DNA of 64,000 nt from Desulfofarcimen acetoxidans DSM 771 (GCF_000024205.1 NC_013216.1:2542001-2606000); one strand, 5' to 3'. Counted from the stretch's first letter, positions 17,703 to 28,674 are shown. The notes: generated from the sequence alone by a model not told the origin. Made by a program: numbers and translations.

Positions 17703-18923
17703 CTATACAATTATTCTTATGAACTTTCTTTTGCCTACCCGGATAATATTTCCCATCACAGGCGCATATTCATATAAAGAATCTTCTACTTTATGACCGT
17801 CAATCTTAACCCCGCCCTGACTTATTAAACGTTTTGCCTCACTTGCGCTGGAGGTCAGACCGGCTTGAAATAGCAGTTTATCCATTCTGATAGTACCGTT
17901 TTCCAGTCCATCTTCTTTAATAACAAAATCAGGTATATCATCGGGCAAATCACCTTGCTGGAAAATTCTCTTAAATTCTTCTTCTGCCTGAAGCGCAGCT
18001 TCCTGACCATGATATACAGCTGTAATTTCACGGGCTAAGCGCATTTTAACATCACGCGGATGCATTGTACTGTTCTGCAGGCCTTCAGAAATTGCTCTTA
18101 CTTCTTCCAGGGGCACCTGTGTTACCAGTTCAAAATAACGAACCATAATTTCATCGGTAATGGACATTGTTTTTCCATACATCTCCCTGGGGGATTCATC
18201 CACACCGATATAGTTGCCCAGGCTTTTGCTCATTTTTTGTACGCCGTCAAGACCTTCAATAATTGGCATGGTGATAGCTATCTGTGGCTTCTGACCATAT
18301 TCTTTTTGTAAAGTACGGCCCATTAAAAGATTGAATTTTTGATCCGTACCCCCTAATTCAACATCTGCTTCAAGAGCAACTGAGTCATAGCCCTGCATTA
18401 ACGGGTAAAAAAATTCATGTATGCTGATCGGCAGATTTTCACGATAGCGCTTGGCAAAATCATCCCTTTCCAGCATCCTGGCTACTGTATACTTGGCCGA
18501 TAGCTCAATTACATCAGCAAAATTAAGCTTGCCCAGCCACTCACTGTTAAAAACAAGTTTTGTTTTTTCAGCGTCAAGTATTTTAAATATTTGTCTTTCA
18601 TAAGTTTTGGCATTTTCCAGTACTTCTTCTTCAGTAAGTTGTTTACGAGTCTCTGATTTACCTGTAGGATCACCTATGCGCCCTGTAAAATCACCAAGTA
18701 TGATAATTGCTTTATGTCCCAAATCCTGAAACTGTCGCATTTTTTGTAGGACTACCGTATGTCCCAGGTGTATATCCGGTGCCGTGGGATCGAGACCCAA
18801 TTTAATAACCAGGGGTTTTCCCGTTTCTATGGAATTCTTTAATTTTTGTACCAGTTCTTCTTCAGGTATAATCTCTACAGCACCTCGTTTTATAATCTCC
18901 AATTGTTTTTCCAGTGACAGCAT
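17703..18923 (-). CDS. tyrS: tyrosyl-tRNA synthetase
   Basis: TyrS charges tRNA-Tyr in the cytoplasm. This 406-residue class I enzyme has the HIGH-type motif [19 protein letters not shown] near residue 52, KMSKSLGN near 230, and a C-terminal S4 RNA-binding domain ([20 protein letters not shown]). ATG at 18923 is chosen because GAGAGGAG is 7 nt upstream; an in-frame ATG at 18950 would place that site inside the gene. I see no T-box in the 140 bp upstream, unlike pheS and thrS in this window. Confidence 0.96.
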   Translation of the reverse strand: MLSLEKQLEIIKRGAVEIIPEEELVQKLKNSIETGKPLVIKLGLDPTAPDIHLGHTVVLQKMRQFQDLGHKAIIILGDFTGRIGDPTGKSETRKQLTEEEVLENAKTYERQIFKILDAEKTKLVFNSEWLGKLNFADVIELSAKYTVARMLERDDFAKRYRENLPISIHEFFYPLMQGYDSVALEADVELGGTDQKFNLLMGRTLQKEYGQKPQIAITMPIIEGLDGVQKMSKSLGNYIGVDESPREMYGKTMSITDEIMVRYFELVTQVPLEEVRAISEGLQNSTMHPRDVKMRLAREITAVYHGQEAALQAEEEFKRIFQQGDLPDDIPDFVIKEDGLENGTIRMDKLLFQAGLTSSASEAKRLISQGGVKIDGHKVEDSLYEYAPVMGNIIRVGKRKFIRIIV

Positions 18924-19098
18924 ACCCAAACTCCTCTCCGCATTTATCATATATGTTTAATGATTCATGATAACTATGTAAAATTCTTAACAATTATATC
19001 AGAAGGTGCTGGCACTGACAAGGCAGCAACGAATTATCTGCTTTTTTTTAAGCATTTATGTTATAATACTTTTATAAGCACTTAAAGGAGTGTTTTTT

Positions 19099-21282
19099 TT
19101 GACGGAAAACGAGAAGAAAAAGAAGCTTAACTGGTTCCGACTCTTCTTATTAATTGGTCTGCTGGTTCTGCTCATTGTGCTGGGTACCTCCATAGGCTTG
19201 CTTATCTCTATAATTGTGGATTTACCTGATATAAATATAAAAGATTTGAAATACAATGCAGCAACACTTATTTATGATCAGAATGATAATTTGATTACTA
19301 AAATTGGCACAGAAAATCGTATCCCGGTTAAAATAAATGAAGTGCCCAAAGTTGTACAAAACGCTTTTCTGGCTGTAGAAGATGTTCGCTTTTACCAGCA
19401 CCACGGTATAGATATACGAGGAATTGCCAGAGCGGCCTGGCAAAACATAACCACAGGAAAAATTAAGGAAGGTGCCAGCACTATAACACAGCAGCTGGCG
19501 CGCGATATATATTTGAATAATGATCAGAAATACAAACGAAAAATTCAGGAAATTTTTTTGGCCTTAATGCTTGAGCGAAAATTAAGTAAGGAAGAGATAT
19601 TAGAATTATATTTAAACCGTATCTATTTTGGTGAAGGCTCTTACGGCATTAAAACTGCTGCGGAAACATACTTTGGTAAAAAATTAAATGAATTAGGGTT
19701 AAAAGAGGCTGCCTTACTGGCGGGTTTGCCACAAGCGCCCAGTTCTTACTCACCTTATCAAAATAAAGACCTGGCTTTAAAGAGGCGTAACCTTGTTTTG
19801 GAAAATATGCTTAAATATAATTATATTAACAATTATGATTACAACAATGTTGTTAACGCTGATTTAGGAACTCTGACAGAACCCGCTGCCAAAAAATATC
19901 CCTATCCTTTTTATATTGACTATGTAACTGAACATTTAATAGCCAGGTACGGTGAGTCTCAAGTATTTACAGGCGGGCTGATAGTTCATATTGCTATGGA
20001 TAAAAAAATGCAAACTATAGCAGAGGAAGTTATATCAAACAAAAACAATTTCCCTACCGCGGATATTCAAGGCGCGGCAGTGGTTATAAATCCTCATAAC
20101 GGATATATAACTGCACTGGTGGGCGGACGGGAACACACTAACATGCGGCAGTGGAACAGAGCTACCCAAACCTACCGCCAGCCTGGTTCGGCTTTTAAAC
20201 CTATTATAGCTTACGGACCCGCTATCGAGTTAAAAGGTAAGGGACCGGCATCAGTAGTAGACGACTCTCCTATTAGAATTGGCAGCTGGTCACCACGCAA
20301 TTCCAACGGTAAATTTAGTGGTTTAACTACTTTGCGAAATGCCCTGACTTATTCGATAAATATCGTATCAGTTAAACTTTTACAGGAGGTTACTATTCCA
20401 AAAGCCAGGGACTTTGCAAAAAAGATAGGTATTTCATCGCTTGATCCTAAATATGATGTTGGATTAAGTATGGCTTTAGGTGGGCTGCACCAGGGTGTAA
20501 CCCCACTGGAACTGGCTGGGGCTTATGGCGCCTTTGCAAACCTTGGCACTTATAATAAGCCCATAGCTATCACTCAGGTTAAAAAATCTGACGGCACCGT
20601 CCTTTGGGATACGCAACAAAGCATACCGGTTCAAGCTATGAAACCAACTACAGCTTATTTAATAACTGATATGCTCCAATCAGCCGTACAAAGGGGCACG
20701 GGGACGGCTGCTCAAATAAGCAGGCCTGCTGCAGGCAAAACAGGCACAACTGAAAACGGTAAAGACATATGGTTTGCCGGTTATACTCCGGAACTTGTAG
20801 GTATCGTTTGGATGGGTTATGATGATCCTAAACCAACACCATACTTCGGCGGCGAATATTCCGCCAGAATATGGCATAATATCATGGGGAAAATTCTTGA
20901 AGGACAGCCACTTAAACAGTTCCCCCGTCCTGATAACATAGTTTCCGCCACAGTGGACAGCAAGTCCGGGCTTTTGCCCGGACCCAATACCCCTGATACA
21001 GACAAAGTTACAGATCTTTTTGCGGCTGAAAATGTACCAAAAAAAGTCGATACTTCTCATGTGTTGGTAGAAGTGTGTGCTGTTTCCGGAATGCTGCCAA
21101 ATGAATACTGCCCGGATAGAGTAACAAAAGTATTTTTAAAGACCGGTACATTTTCCTCCAGTGTTGCAGACAGTGAAAGCAGAGTACCGACAGGTGTTTG
21201 TACCGTGCACGGGCCTGAAACAAGCAATAAGGAAGTGGAAGCGGAAACACATAATATAACACCTCAAGGAAAAACCAATTAA
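19099..21282 (+). CDS. class A penicillin-binding protein 1A family
   Basis: This bifunctional peptidoglycan glycosyltransferase and transpeptidase has about 727 residues and is anchored by an N-terminal membrane helix (LFLLIGLLVLLIVLGTSIGL). The GT51 domain shows EDVRFYQHHGIDIRG (catalytic Glu) and GASTITQQLARD. The transpeptidase domain shows QPGSAFKPI (SxxK serine), TYSINIVSV (SxN) and AAGKTGTTE. A short C-terminal tail has paired cysteines (EVCAVSGMLPNEYCPD). TTG at 19099 is preferred, with AAAGGAG 8 nt upstream; GTG at 19090 overlaps that site. It is divergent from tyrS. Confidence 0.93.
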   Translation: MTENEKKKKLNWFRLFLLIGLLVLLIVLGTSIGLLISIIVDLPDINIKDLKYNAATLIYDQNDNLITKIGTENRIPVKINEVPKVVQNAFLAVEDVRFYQHHGIDIRGIARAAWQNITTGKIKEGASTITQQLARDIYLNNDQKYKRKIQEIFLALMLERKLSKEEILELYLNRIYFGEGSYGIKTAAETYFGKKLNELGLKEAALLAGLPQAPSSYSPYQNKDLALKRRNLVLENMLKYNYINNYDYNNVVNADLGTLTEPAAKKYPYPFYIDYVTEHLIARYGESQVFTGGLIVHIAMDKKMQTIAEEVISNKNNFPTADIQGAAVVINPHNGYITALVGGREHTNMRQWNRATQTYRQPGSAFKPIIAYGPAIELKGKGPASVVDDSPIRIGSWSPRNSNGKFSGLTTLRNALTYSINIVSVKLLQEVTIPKARDFAKKIGISSLDPKYDVGLSMALGGLHQGVTPLELAGAYGAFANLGTYNKPIAITQVKKSDGTVLWDTQQSIPVQAMKPTTAYLITDMLQSAVQRGTGTAAQISRPAAGKTGTTENGKDIWFAGYTPELVGIVWMGYDDPKPTPYFGGEYSARIWHNIMGKILEGQPLKQFPRPDNIVSATVDSKSGLLPGPNTPDTDKVTDLFAAENVPKKVDTSHVLVEVCAVSGMLPNEYCPDRVTKVFLKTGTFSSSVADSESRVPTGVCTVHGPETSNKEVEAETHNITPQGKTN

Positions 21283-21360
21283 GGACAAGCAGTGCAAATA
21301 TTTTTGATTTAGCATTAAAATCCAAGAGACTAAAAACATTTTTTTAATACTCTAAGAAAT

Positions 21361-21400
21361 TACCGGAGCTGCCAGAGAGTCCTCTCTGGCAGCTCCGGTA
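21361..21400. terminator. long hairpin between PBP and mutS2
   Basis: TACCGGAGCTGCCAGAGAG and its near-perfect complement (21383-21400) form an 18-bp stem with a 3-4-nt loop between two converging genes. The flanking T-runs are interrupted, so it is a likely but not textbook terminator for both. Confidence 0.65.
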
Positions 21401-21415
21401 ATGCTTAATATTTTA

Positions 21416-23776
21416 TTATTTTAAATCTACCACAGTTACACCTGCTCCACCTTCACCATGTTCACCCAGGCGAAAAGATTTAACCCGTCTGCTGTTCTGC
21501 AGTTCCCTTTGAATCATGGCCCGTAAAGCACCGGTTCCCTTGCCGTGCACTACATATATCTTGTTTAAACCGGCTAAAAATGCATCATCCAAGTATTTCT
21601 CCACTTCCAACCAGGCTTCCTCAGCTCTCATGCCTCTTAAATCAAGTTTTGTTGAAATCTCCTGAGATTTATTTTTAAGTAAACCGGCAAATTGCACTTT
21701 ACCGCTGTTTTCTTTTTTAGCTTCATCAACTTTGCGCAGATCTTTAACGGGCATATTTAATTTCATTATTCCTACCTGGACCAGGGCTTCCTTCCCGTCA
21801 GTGGAAACATTCAAAACATAACCTTGTTGGTTTAAATTAGGAATAAAAACCTCTTCACCGATTAATAACTCCCGGGGTACCACACCCCCGTGGCTTTTCT
21901 CGGGTGCTTTACGCAGGCGCCCCTGCATCCCCTTAATTTTGTTGCGAACCTCCTGCACAGCCATTTCTTTCAGGCGGTTATCATTTTCCTGCAGCATGCC
22001 GCGAAATTCCTTGATTGCTTCTTCAGCTTCCTGCCGTGTATTTTTAACCGTTTTACTGGCTTCTTCATGAGCTTTGGCCAGAATATCCTCTCTCTTTTCC
22101 CTCAGCATTTGTTCCAGCTCAGTATACCTGGCTTTCAGTTTTTCAGCATCCTGCCGCAATAATTCAGCGATTCGCTTTTCCTCCTCGGCTGCCTGGCGTT
22201 CTTTTTCCAGCCGCAGCATCAGCTCAGAGATCTCTATTTGTTCGGTTGTCAGAAAATCCCTGGCTCTGCTGACAACCCCAGGCTCGAGCCCCAGGCGTAG
22301 AGCGATTTCAAAAGCATTGCTGCGTCCCGGTTTGCCTATCAAAAGACGGTAAGTAGGCTTTAAACTAATCGGATCAAATTCCACACTGGCATTTTCAACC
22401 CGTCTGTGGGCATAGGCAAAATTTTTCAGCTCGCTGTAGTGAGTTGTAGCTACAATTTTAGCCTTTTGCTCATGCAGCTTCTCCAAAATTGCCTGGGCCA
22501 GTGCCGCTCCCTCAGTGGGGTCTGTACCGGCTCCCAATTCATCCATTAATACCAAACTACCCGCCCCTGATTGGTTGAGGATACTGACAATGTTGCTCAT
22601 ATGCGAGGAAAAGGTACTGAGGGATTGCTCAATACTCTGTTCATCACCTATATCAGCGAATACCTGTTCAAATATTCCTGTTTCCGAACTGCTTTCAGCA
22701 GGAATGTGCAACCCTGACTGGGCCATCAATACCAGCAGCCCGATGGTTTTTAAAGTTACGGTTTTTCCACCGGTATTGGGGCCGGTTATGATTAAAGAGT
22801 CGAACTCTTTGCCTAAATGCACGCTGACCGGCACAACATCTCCGGCTAACAAAGGATGACGGCCTTTTTGTATATTTACCACCGGACCGTCAACTAAAAC
22901 AGGGGCCCAGGCATCCATTTGACTGCTCAGCCTGGCTTTAGCCAGAACAAAATCAAGATGCCCCAAAGCCTCCAGAGTAACCCCCAGCGGCTCACTTTCC
23001 TGAGCTACCCGGCAGGAAAGGTCAGTTAGTATTTTCACAATCTCCTGCTTTTCGGCTGCAATTAAGCGCCTTAATTCGTTATTAGCCTCAACTACAGCCA
23101 TTGGCTCAACAAAAAGAGTCGCCCCGCTGGCTGAGGTGTCATGTACAATACCCTGTACCTGACCCCGGTATTCCAGCTTTACCGGGACCACATAACGCCC
23201 TTCTCTTATTGTTACTATAGGATCCTGCAGATATTTTTGATAATTCGGGGAACGAATAATGTGCTCCAAACGCTCTTTGACAGATGCACGGTTGTTGGTA
23301 ATACGCCGACGAATTTGTGACAGTGCATCAGATGCCCTGTCAGCAATTTCCCCCCCCGGCAAGATGGCATTTTTTAACCTGTGTTCAAGATCGGCAAAAC
23401 TGGTGATGCGCGAGCCTATCCCGGCCAGCAAGGGATAAAACTCATCTCTTTCCAGTAAATAATTCCTGGCTAAGCGAGCTGCCGCCAAGGTTTCTCCTAT
23501 CTCCGAAAGATCTTTGGCTTCCAATACCGCCCCCTGGTGTGCCCTGATTACGCTTTTTCTTATGTCATGCCAGCCTCCGATGTCCGCAGCAGGCTCCAGC
23601 CGAAACATCTCTCTGGCTTCCGTAGTTTCTGAAAGCCAGATTTTTACCGTTTGATAATCAACAGAAGGCATAAGGCTTAAAGCCCTTTCCCTGCCCAGCA
23701 CTGAACCGGTGCAGCCGGCTAATTTCTTCAGGATTTTGTCAAATTCCAGGCGCTTTAATGTTTTCCTTTCTAACAT
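21416..23776 (-). CDS. mutS2: endonuclease MutS2
   Basis: MutS2 is a MutS paralogue that acts on recombination intermediates and collided ribosomes rather than mismatch repair. The length, 786 residues, is typical. It has the Walker A motif GPNTGGKTVTLKT near 331, Walker B LVLMDELGAGTDPTEG near 410, a long coiled coil at about 510-600, and a C-terminal Smr nuclease domain (LDLRGMRAEEAW near 712, VVHGKGTGALR near 743). It follows the U32 peptidase gene by 10 nt on the same strand. The link to the zapA-pheST block matches the Bacillus order. Confidence 0.96.
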   Translation of the reverse strand: MLERKTLKRLEFDKILKKLAGCTGSVLGRERALSLMPSVDYQTVKIWLSETTEAREMFRLEPAADIGGWHDIRKSVIRAHQGAVLEAKDLSEIGETLAAARLARNYLLERDEFYPLLAGIGSRITSFADLEHRLKNAILPGGEIADRASDALSQIRRRITNNRASVKERLEHIIRSPNYQKYLQDPIVTIREGRYVVPVKLEYRGQVQGIVHDTSASGATLFVEPMAVVEANNELRRLIAAEKQEIVKILTDLSCRVAQESEPLGVTLEALGHLDFVLAKARLSSQMDAWAPVLVDGPVVNIQKGRHPLLAGDVVPVSVHLGKEFDSLIITGPNTGGKTVTLKTIGLLVLMAQSGLHIPAESSSETGIFEQVFADIGDEQSIEQSLSTFSSHMSNIVSILNQSGAGSLVLMDELGAGTDPTEGAALAQAILEKLHEQKAKIVATTHYSELKNFAYAHRRVENASVEFDPISLKPTYRLLIGKPGRSNAFEIALRLGLEPGVVSRARDFLTTEQIEISELMLRLEKERQAAEEEKRIAELLRQDAEKLKARYTELEQMLREKREDILAKAHEEASKTVKNTRQEAEEAIKEFRGMLQENDNRLKEMAVQEVRNKIKGMQGRLRKAPEKSHGGVVPRELLIGEEVFIPNLNQQGYVLNVSTDGKEALVQVGIMKLNMPVKDLRKVDEAKKENSGKVQFAGLLKNKSQEISTKLDLRGMRAEEAWLEVEKYLDDAFLAGLNKIYVVHGKGTGALRAMIQRELQNSRRVKSFRLGEHGEGGAGVTVVDLK

Positions 23777-23786
23777 CAGGCTTACT

Positions 23787-26333
23787 TCATCCTCCTATAA
23801 CCCCTCGATAATAATGCCCCTTGGTTAACCCGCCGGGAACCAATGCTGCCAGAGCTTCTTTGGCCGCCGTAAAATCGCGCAGCTTGCCTTTGGTCACACT
23901 ATTTAGAGCCTCGCGATAAGTGGAAACCACTTTTTTTACGTACTTAGCGTCTTCACGCCTGGCCTCAATGCGCAACAGGGAGATATTCATGCTGCTTATT
24001 TGAGACAAATCCTCCAGCAAACAATGATCCCTGGAATTAAAAATATGCATATTACAATAATAATCAACTTCCACCGGAAAAGTTATAGCCATCCTGTCTC
24101 TTAAACCGCAGCGCTTGCCGCTGCACGGGCCGGAACAATTTGTTTGAGTGCTCTTACCCCCCAATAAACTGCCTAACACACAATACCTGGAAACCATTAA
24201 AGGCAAAGCTCCGTGCACCAGAATTTCGGCATCAAAATCAACAGCTGTTTTCAAATAGTGAAGTTGTCCCATAGTCAGCTCGGGAGACAATGTGATATGC
24301 CTTACACCCTGCTTTAGTAAAAAATGCACTGCCTGGTGATTAAAAATATTAAAAGAGAAATCAGTGTAAACAGGTTTACCTGTATTTTCCCGAACATACT
24401 TCAATAAGCCCAAATTGCCTACCTGTATTCCATCTAAAGGCCATTCAGAGGTTTGTTTCAGCAGTTTGGCAAAACGGCTCAATTCTTCATCCTGCAGAAT
24501 CCTGGGCGAAGACAATACAAATAAAACGTTATTGGCCCGACAATAATCAAGACCATGGTAAATATCGTCTATAGACAGGTTTTTCTTGGAACGAAAACTT
24601 TCCCCGCCAAAATAAACAAGTCTGGCTCCTGAACGCACAGCTTCCTGCAAAGATGCTAAATCTGTTACTGTAACAGAAATACCGGGCTCACTAATATGTA
24701 CATCTGACCGTCTATGTTCTGCACCGGTGCCCAACAAGGCTCCCTCTAATCTCTCTTGATAAACATTTTCCGGTACCGGGATCTTACTGCCTGCCTTAAT
24801 CCTGTTCTGTTTCAGCTCCTCCAGTACCTGCCGCCTTGCTTCGTTAATTTCCTTAACCGGATAAATTATAGAACCATCTATATCACAACTAAGCCCAGCC
24901 AGGCCAAAGGGACTGTTCCCCAACCGCCCTAACTGTTTGAGTAAAAACTCCCTGTCCAGTGGCCTGTTCTCTGCTTTTTGACCTACTGTCCCGGTTGCAG
25001 CCTCGGCAGATTGGCCGGAAGGTTCCACCGCCTGCAAATAAAGCGGTTCTCCTTCCCTGGCTCGGACAAAAAACTGCAAAGCAATTTTGGTGCGCTCTCT
25101 TTGAGAAGTAAAAGTTGCCCTGGCCTTTTCAATTAAGTCGGCGTCATGTGTCTTGAAAACACGGTCACCGATACCAACCTTGCGCGGTAGAAAAATCTGT
25201 ACCTGTGAGCCTGCCGGAGCCCGCTCCACTTTTTTCCCCGCCATCAATAAAGTATCTATTTCAATACCCAACCTGCCCCCGTCCGTAACCCAGATTTCCA
25301 CCCCGTCACCCACCCGGAGAGGTTCATCCAGAATCAATGTGGCAACCTTCTCACCACGGTCATACTGCTTAACCCGGCCCAGTTTAACACCGCGGTTATT
25401 AGGTCTTTTATAACTCATTAAATCATGTCCCGGATGCCCGAAAAAGTAACCGGCAGAAAAGTCCCGGTTAAATATTTGTGTCAGCTTACGGGTTTCCTCT
25501 TCACTGACATGATATTCCTGCCCGTCTGCCCGGTCAATCAGGCCGCGGTAGATTCTGATTACCGTAGCCACATATTCAGGACGTTTCATTCTTCCTTCTA
25601 CTTTAAAAGATAAAATACCAGCCCGGATCAACTGGGGTATATGCTCACTCAAGTTAAGATCCCGCGGACTAAGCAAGTAATCTCCCGTTTTAGCCTGATC
25701 AAGCATCGGCCTCCCCGCTTCATCAACCAATTCATAGCGCATTCGGCAAGGTTGGGCGCAACGGCCCCGGTTGCCGCTGCGCCCGCCAATAATGCTGGAC
25801 ATCAGGCACTGTCCTGAATAACATATACATAAGGCACCATGAATAAATATTTCCAGATCTGCCCCGGTCCTTTTCTTAATATTGTCTATAGAAGATAAAG
25901 ACATTTCACGGGCCAGTACAACACGCTCAAAACCGGCTTCCAACAGCAGCTCAACAGCGGGCAAATTATGAACGGTCATCTGTGTACTGGCATGCAGGGG
26001 CAGCTCGGGCAAGACGAGCCGTGCTAACTCTGACAGGCCTAAATCCTGAATTATAACAGCATCGGCACCCGCGGTGTAAAGAAAATATAAAAATTCCATT
26101 GCTTCAGTTATTTCCTGGTCTGCCAGAAGTGTATTAACAGTTACATATACCTTTACCCCGCGCACATGGGCATATTCAACAGCACGTGATAAAGCCTGGT
26201 TGTCAAAGTTAGCGGCAGAACTGCGGGCACTGAACAACTTTCCTCCCAGGTAAACAGCATCAGCGCCATTTTCCACCGCAGCCACAAAAGATTCCCAATC
26301 ACCTGCCGGTGCTAACAACTCGGTTTTGTGCAT
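23787..26333 (-). CDS. U32 family peptidase / DUF3656 protein
   Basis: This 848-residue protein has two U32-type halves. The first contains DLEIFIHGALCICYSGQC near 160 and GGRSGNRGRCAQPCRMRYEL. The second, after residue 540, contains EILVHGALPLMVSRYCVLG and a cysteine cluster. DUF3656 lies between them. Related proteins include the tRNA/rRNA hydroxylases TrhP and RlhA, which use Fe-S clusters, and the conserved cysteines fit that. The exact substrate is open (RNA modification is more likely than collagen cleavage). ATG at 26333 follows GGAGGTC. It is probably co-transcribed with mutS2. Confidence 0.9.
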   Translation of the reverse strand: MHKTELLAPAGDWESFVAAVENGADAVYLGGKLFSARSSAANFDNQALSRAVEYAHVRGVKVYVTVNTLLADQEITEAMEFLYFLYTAGADAVIIQDLGLSELARLVLPELPLHASTQMTVHNLPAVELLLEAGFERVVLAREMSLSSIDNIKKRTGADLEIFIHGALCICYSGQCLMSSIIGGRSGNRGRCAQPCRMRYELVDEAGRPMLDQAKTGDYLLSPRDLNLSEHIPQLIRAGILSFKVEGRMKRPEYVATVIRIYRGLIDRADGQEYHVSEEETRKLTQIFNRDFSAGYFFGHPGHDLMSYKRPNNRGVKLGRVKQYDRGEKVATLILDEPLRVGDGVEIWVTDGGRLGIEIDTLLMAGKKVERAPAGSQVQIFLPRKVGIGDRVFKTHDADLIEKARATFTSQRERTKIALQFFVRAREGEPLYLQAVEPSGQSAEAATGTVGQKAENRPLDREFLLKQLGRLGNSPFGLAGLSCDIDGSIIYPVKEINEARRQVLEELKQNRIKAGSKIPVPENVYQERLEGALLGTGAEHRRSDVHISEPGISVTVTDLASLQEAVRSGARLVYFGGESFRSKKNLSIDDIYHGLDYCRANNVLFVLSSPRILQDEELSRFAKLLKQTSEWPLDGIQVGNLGLLKYVRENTGKPVYTDFSFNIFNHQAVHFLLKQGVRHITLSPELTMGQLHYLKTAVDFDAEILVHGALPLMVSRYCVLGSLLGGKSTQTNCSGPCSGKRCGLRDRMAITFPVEVDYYCNMHIFNSRDHCLLEDLSQISSMNISLLRIEARREDAKYVKKVVSTYREALNSVTKGKLRDFTAAKEALAALVPGGLTKGHYYRGVIGG

Positions 26334-26359
26334 TTTGCACGACCTCCATTGTAAAATAA

Positions 26360-27313
26360 CTATGCTCGACTGTGACGAATTAAGCCTGCACAGGGTATGA
26401 TTTCAATACCCTTCTTTTGCAGTTCATCCAAGATTAGATTCATGCCCAGAGAATCACTGGCCATATGACCGGCGATGACTACGTTAACGTGATTCTTTTC
26501 AGCTTCTTTACGGTGTTTCTCATTTAAATGCATAACCACAACCGTACCTATGCCGGCCTGCGCCAGTTTGGAATAAACCTCTTCAGAACCGCTGGTGCCA
26601 CCGGTCATCTCCACCAATATTTTACCTGCCCGCCTTTCCTTGCTTCCTACTACAATAGTCGGCCCGGCATTATTAGTAACGGCTTCTTTGTATTCAGGAA
26701 TAGTTTTGAGTAATTTAATAACATCAGTCAACCGTTCAGGTTTCTCCTCATCAAATATTTTCTGTAAAAAATCAACTACATGGTTGTCCGCCGGCGTGTG
26801 CATGCACATTAAAGACTGGTTTAAAATCTTTGCTGCATCAACAGCCCGGTTATGATTTAACGGCATTAATCCACGTTTTACTTCAGCAATTCTTGAAGCC
26901 ATCATGCCCTCGGCCACGTTAATGGGCACACCGTAGCGGGCCAAAAAATCCTCTTGCAGGTGCATTACCTGGTAAAGTGCTGACATGGCCTTGCCTTCCG
27001 GGTGATGAGCAATGATTAAATCTATTGGGCCACTGCGTTCACTCAGGCGATCGGCTAAAAGCACTTCACCGACTTCTATATCAATACCTACCAGCGCGCG
27101 GCCAACTTCTTTTTCCGGATCCCCGGCTAAAATTCTGGTATCACTGTAAGGATTAAATAGCTTGTCCTGGTCAAATTCAGATCTCTTTTCTTCTTTTAAA
27201 TCTTCATAACGCTTTTTTACTCGTTCCAAAAGCTTATGCACTGTCTCCATACCACGCGGGTCGCGTTCAATTCCTTTCTGTACAGCCAGTTGGTAAATCT
27301 CTTTGATTTTCAC
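26360..27313 (-). CDS. NIF3-like dinuclear metal-binding protein
   Basis: This 317-residue protein contains LIIAHHPEGKAMSALY near residue 103 and VNVVIAGHMASDSLGMN near 277. These resemble the histidine-rich metal ligands of NIF3/YqfO proteins. The fit is partial, because a canonical NIF3 has a GHxxxE-type second motif. An N-terminal region of about 60 residues (VQKGIERDPRGMETVHK) is extra. GTG at 27313 follows AAGGGAG. The function is unknown; a metal-dependent hydrolase role is inferred. It is on the same strand as the U32 gene with a 26-bp gap. Confidence 0.6.
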   Translation of the reverse strand: MKIKEIYQLAVQKGIERDPRGMETVHKLLERVKKRYEDLKEEKRSEFDQDKLFNPYSDTRILAGDPEKEVGRALVGIDIEVGEVLLADRLSERSGPIDLIIAHHPEGKAMSALYQVMHLQEDFLARYGVPINVAEGMMASRIAEVKRGLMPLNHNRAVDAAKILNQSLMCMHTPADNHVVDFLQKIFDEEKPERLTDVIKLLKTIPEYKEAVTNNAGPTIVVGSKERRAGKILVEMTGGTSGSEEVYSKLAQAGIGTVVVMHLNEKHRKEAEKNHVNVVIAGHMASDSLGMNLILDELQKKGIEIIPCAGLIRHSRA

Positions 27314-27404
27314 TTGCGGTTCGCTCCCTTTTTAATTAATGTATCCAAACTAATTTAGTTTACTTCATAAAATCCTTTACTAAAACTATACTATATCACG
27401 CATA

Positions 27405-27995
27405 TTATTTACGGGAAACATATTTATTACCTGTTACATAAAAACGCAAAAACAAATCTTTTCCCTGGCTGATGCCTATGCGATTGGTTACAGTAATATT
27501 TTCCGGTGTCACCCCTTGACAAATTACCAGCGCACCGGAAGTCAGATCAATACTGTTATGATTTATGCCCAATCCCATTGCTTGTACCAGTCGTGCCGGT
27601 CCCCCGCATAATTCCGGAAGTTTCTCCCGCTTTCTCCTGAACTGCATCAAAGGGATCCCTTCAACCGGCTCTAAAGCTCTCACCAGAACAGCTTCACCTG
27701 TACCTTCAGGCATAGTGACCACATTAAAACAACTGTAAATGCCGTAAATAATATAGACATAAGCATGGCCGGGCGGCCCGAACATAGAACTGTTTCGTTT
27801 TGTTTCTCCCCTTGCCGCATGACAGGCAGGATCCCCCTGCAGGTAAGCCTCCGTCTCCACAATTTGTCCAACAGTTCTGCCTTCCGGTGTTTCATGAACC
27901 AGTAATTTGCCTAACAATTCACGGGCTACCATTACCGTATCACGGTTATAAAAAGACCTGGACAAGATTTTTTTCTTGTTCACAAAATCAATCAC
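27405..27995 (-). CDS. 3-methyladenine DNA glycosylase (AAG/Mpg family)
   Basis: This enzyme excises alkylated and deaminated purines from DNA and has 196 residues, typical of bacterial Mpg. It shows [21 protein letters not shown] near 45 (Glu activates the water), [20 protein letters not shown] near 72, and [11 protein letters not shown] near 132. The start may be GTG at 27995 or the in-frame GTG at 27983; AGGAGT lies very close to the first. It is flanked by zapA and the NIF3-like gene on the same strand. Confidence 0.93.
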   Translation of the reverse strand: MIDFVNKKKILSRSFYNRDTVMVARELLGKLLVHETPEGRTVGQIVETEAYLQGDPACHAARGETKRNSSMFGPPGHAYVYIIYGIYSCFNVVTMPEGTGEAVLVRALEPVEGIPLMQFRRKREKLPELCGGPARLVQAMGLGINHNSIDLTSGALVICQGVTPENITVTNRIGISQGKDLFLRFYVTGNKYVSRK

Positions 27996-28058
27996 ACTCC
28001 TGCTTTATACAGCCTTAGACAAACACAAGGAAAAACTCATGGAGTACTCCATGAGCTG

Positions 28059-28367
28059 TTACTTAATAACACCCTTCTTATTATCTTTTACCGGCTCAGG
28101 GTTTGTCAATTCCTCAATCAATTCCTGATTTTCATGGGTTAATTCTTCATATTTTCTCATAAGTTTAAAATAATCATCAGCAATATTAATTGCGGCAAGA
28201 ATTGCTACTTTATTGAGGGGCAATTTGAAATTACGGTTGGATATATCCTTCATCATCTTATTGACATGCTGGGCTATTTTTTTCATATACTCTATGGATT
28301 CGTTTCCTTTCAGGATATACTCTTCTCCATATATTTCTATATTTACACGGTTAGGTTCTTCCGGCAC
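28059..28367 (-). CDS. zapA: cell division protein ZapA
   Basis: ZapA binds FtsZ and stabilises the Z-ring. The family core RVNIEIYGEEYILKGNESIE near residue 6 is followed by a helix and a C-terminal coiled coil (ADDYFKLMRKYEELTHENQEL). GTG at 28367 is chosen because it gives the usual roughly 100-residue length and has GAGAGGCGG upstream; an ATG at 28454 would add 29 atypical residues. It sits between pheT and the mutS2 cluster, as in Bacillus. Confidence 0.85.
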   Translation of the reverse strand: MPEEPNRVNIEIYGEEYILKGNESIEYMKKIAQHVNKMMKDISNRNFKLPLNKVAILAAINIADDYFKLMRKYEELTHENQELIEELTNPEPVKDNKKGVIK

Positions 28368-28582
28368 AAAAAACAACCGCCTCTCGGAATTAGTTATAAG
28401 CATTATTCGACACAATAATTGAAAGTACCTGCTAATTTCTTGCATTTTTATCAAACAATAAGAAAATATTTTTCAAATATAACCCTGTCTAATCTATATT
28501 TCATGTTCTTCCTTGACAAAAGTCTTAGTAAATAAAATAAATAACCGGTTTCCTCCGGTTAAACTGCACTTAGCCTAAAGCA

Positions 28583-28617
28583 AAAACCGTATCACCTTAT
28601 AAAGTGGCACGGCTTTG
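28583..28617 (-). terminator. terminator downstream of pheT
   Basis: On the minus strand AAGCCGTGCCACTT and AGGTGATACGGTTTTT form a hairpin ending in five T, about 60 nt after the pheT stop. A second small hairpin (AACCGG/CCGGTT, 28543-28560) follows. The 28455-28674 gap holds nothing else. Confidence 0.65.
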
Positions 28618-28674
28618 TTTATTTCGTTATATACGTTAATAGTTATTAATCAATACTGCAAACACTGCTCAAAG

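Noticed and set aside
18924-19098. A T-box leader for tyrS was sought.
   Set aside because: No T-box sequence or matching terminator is present in the short divergent region.
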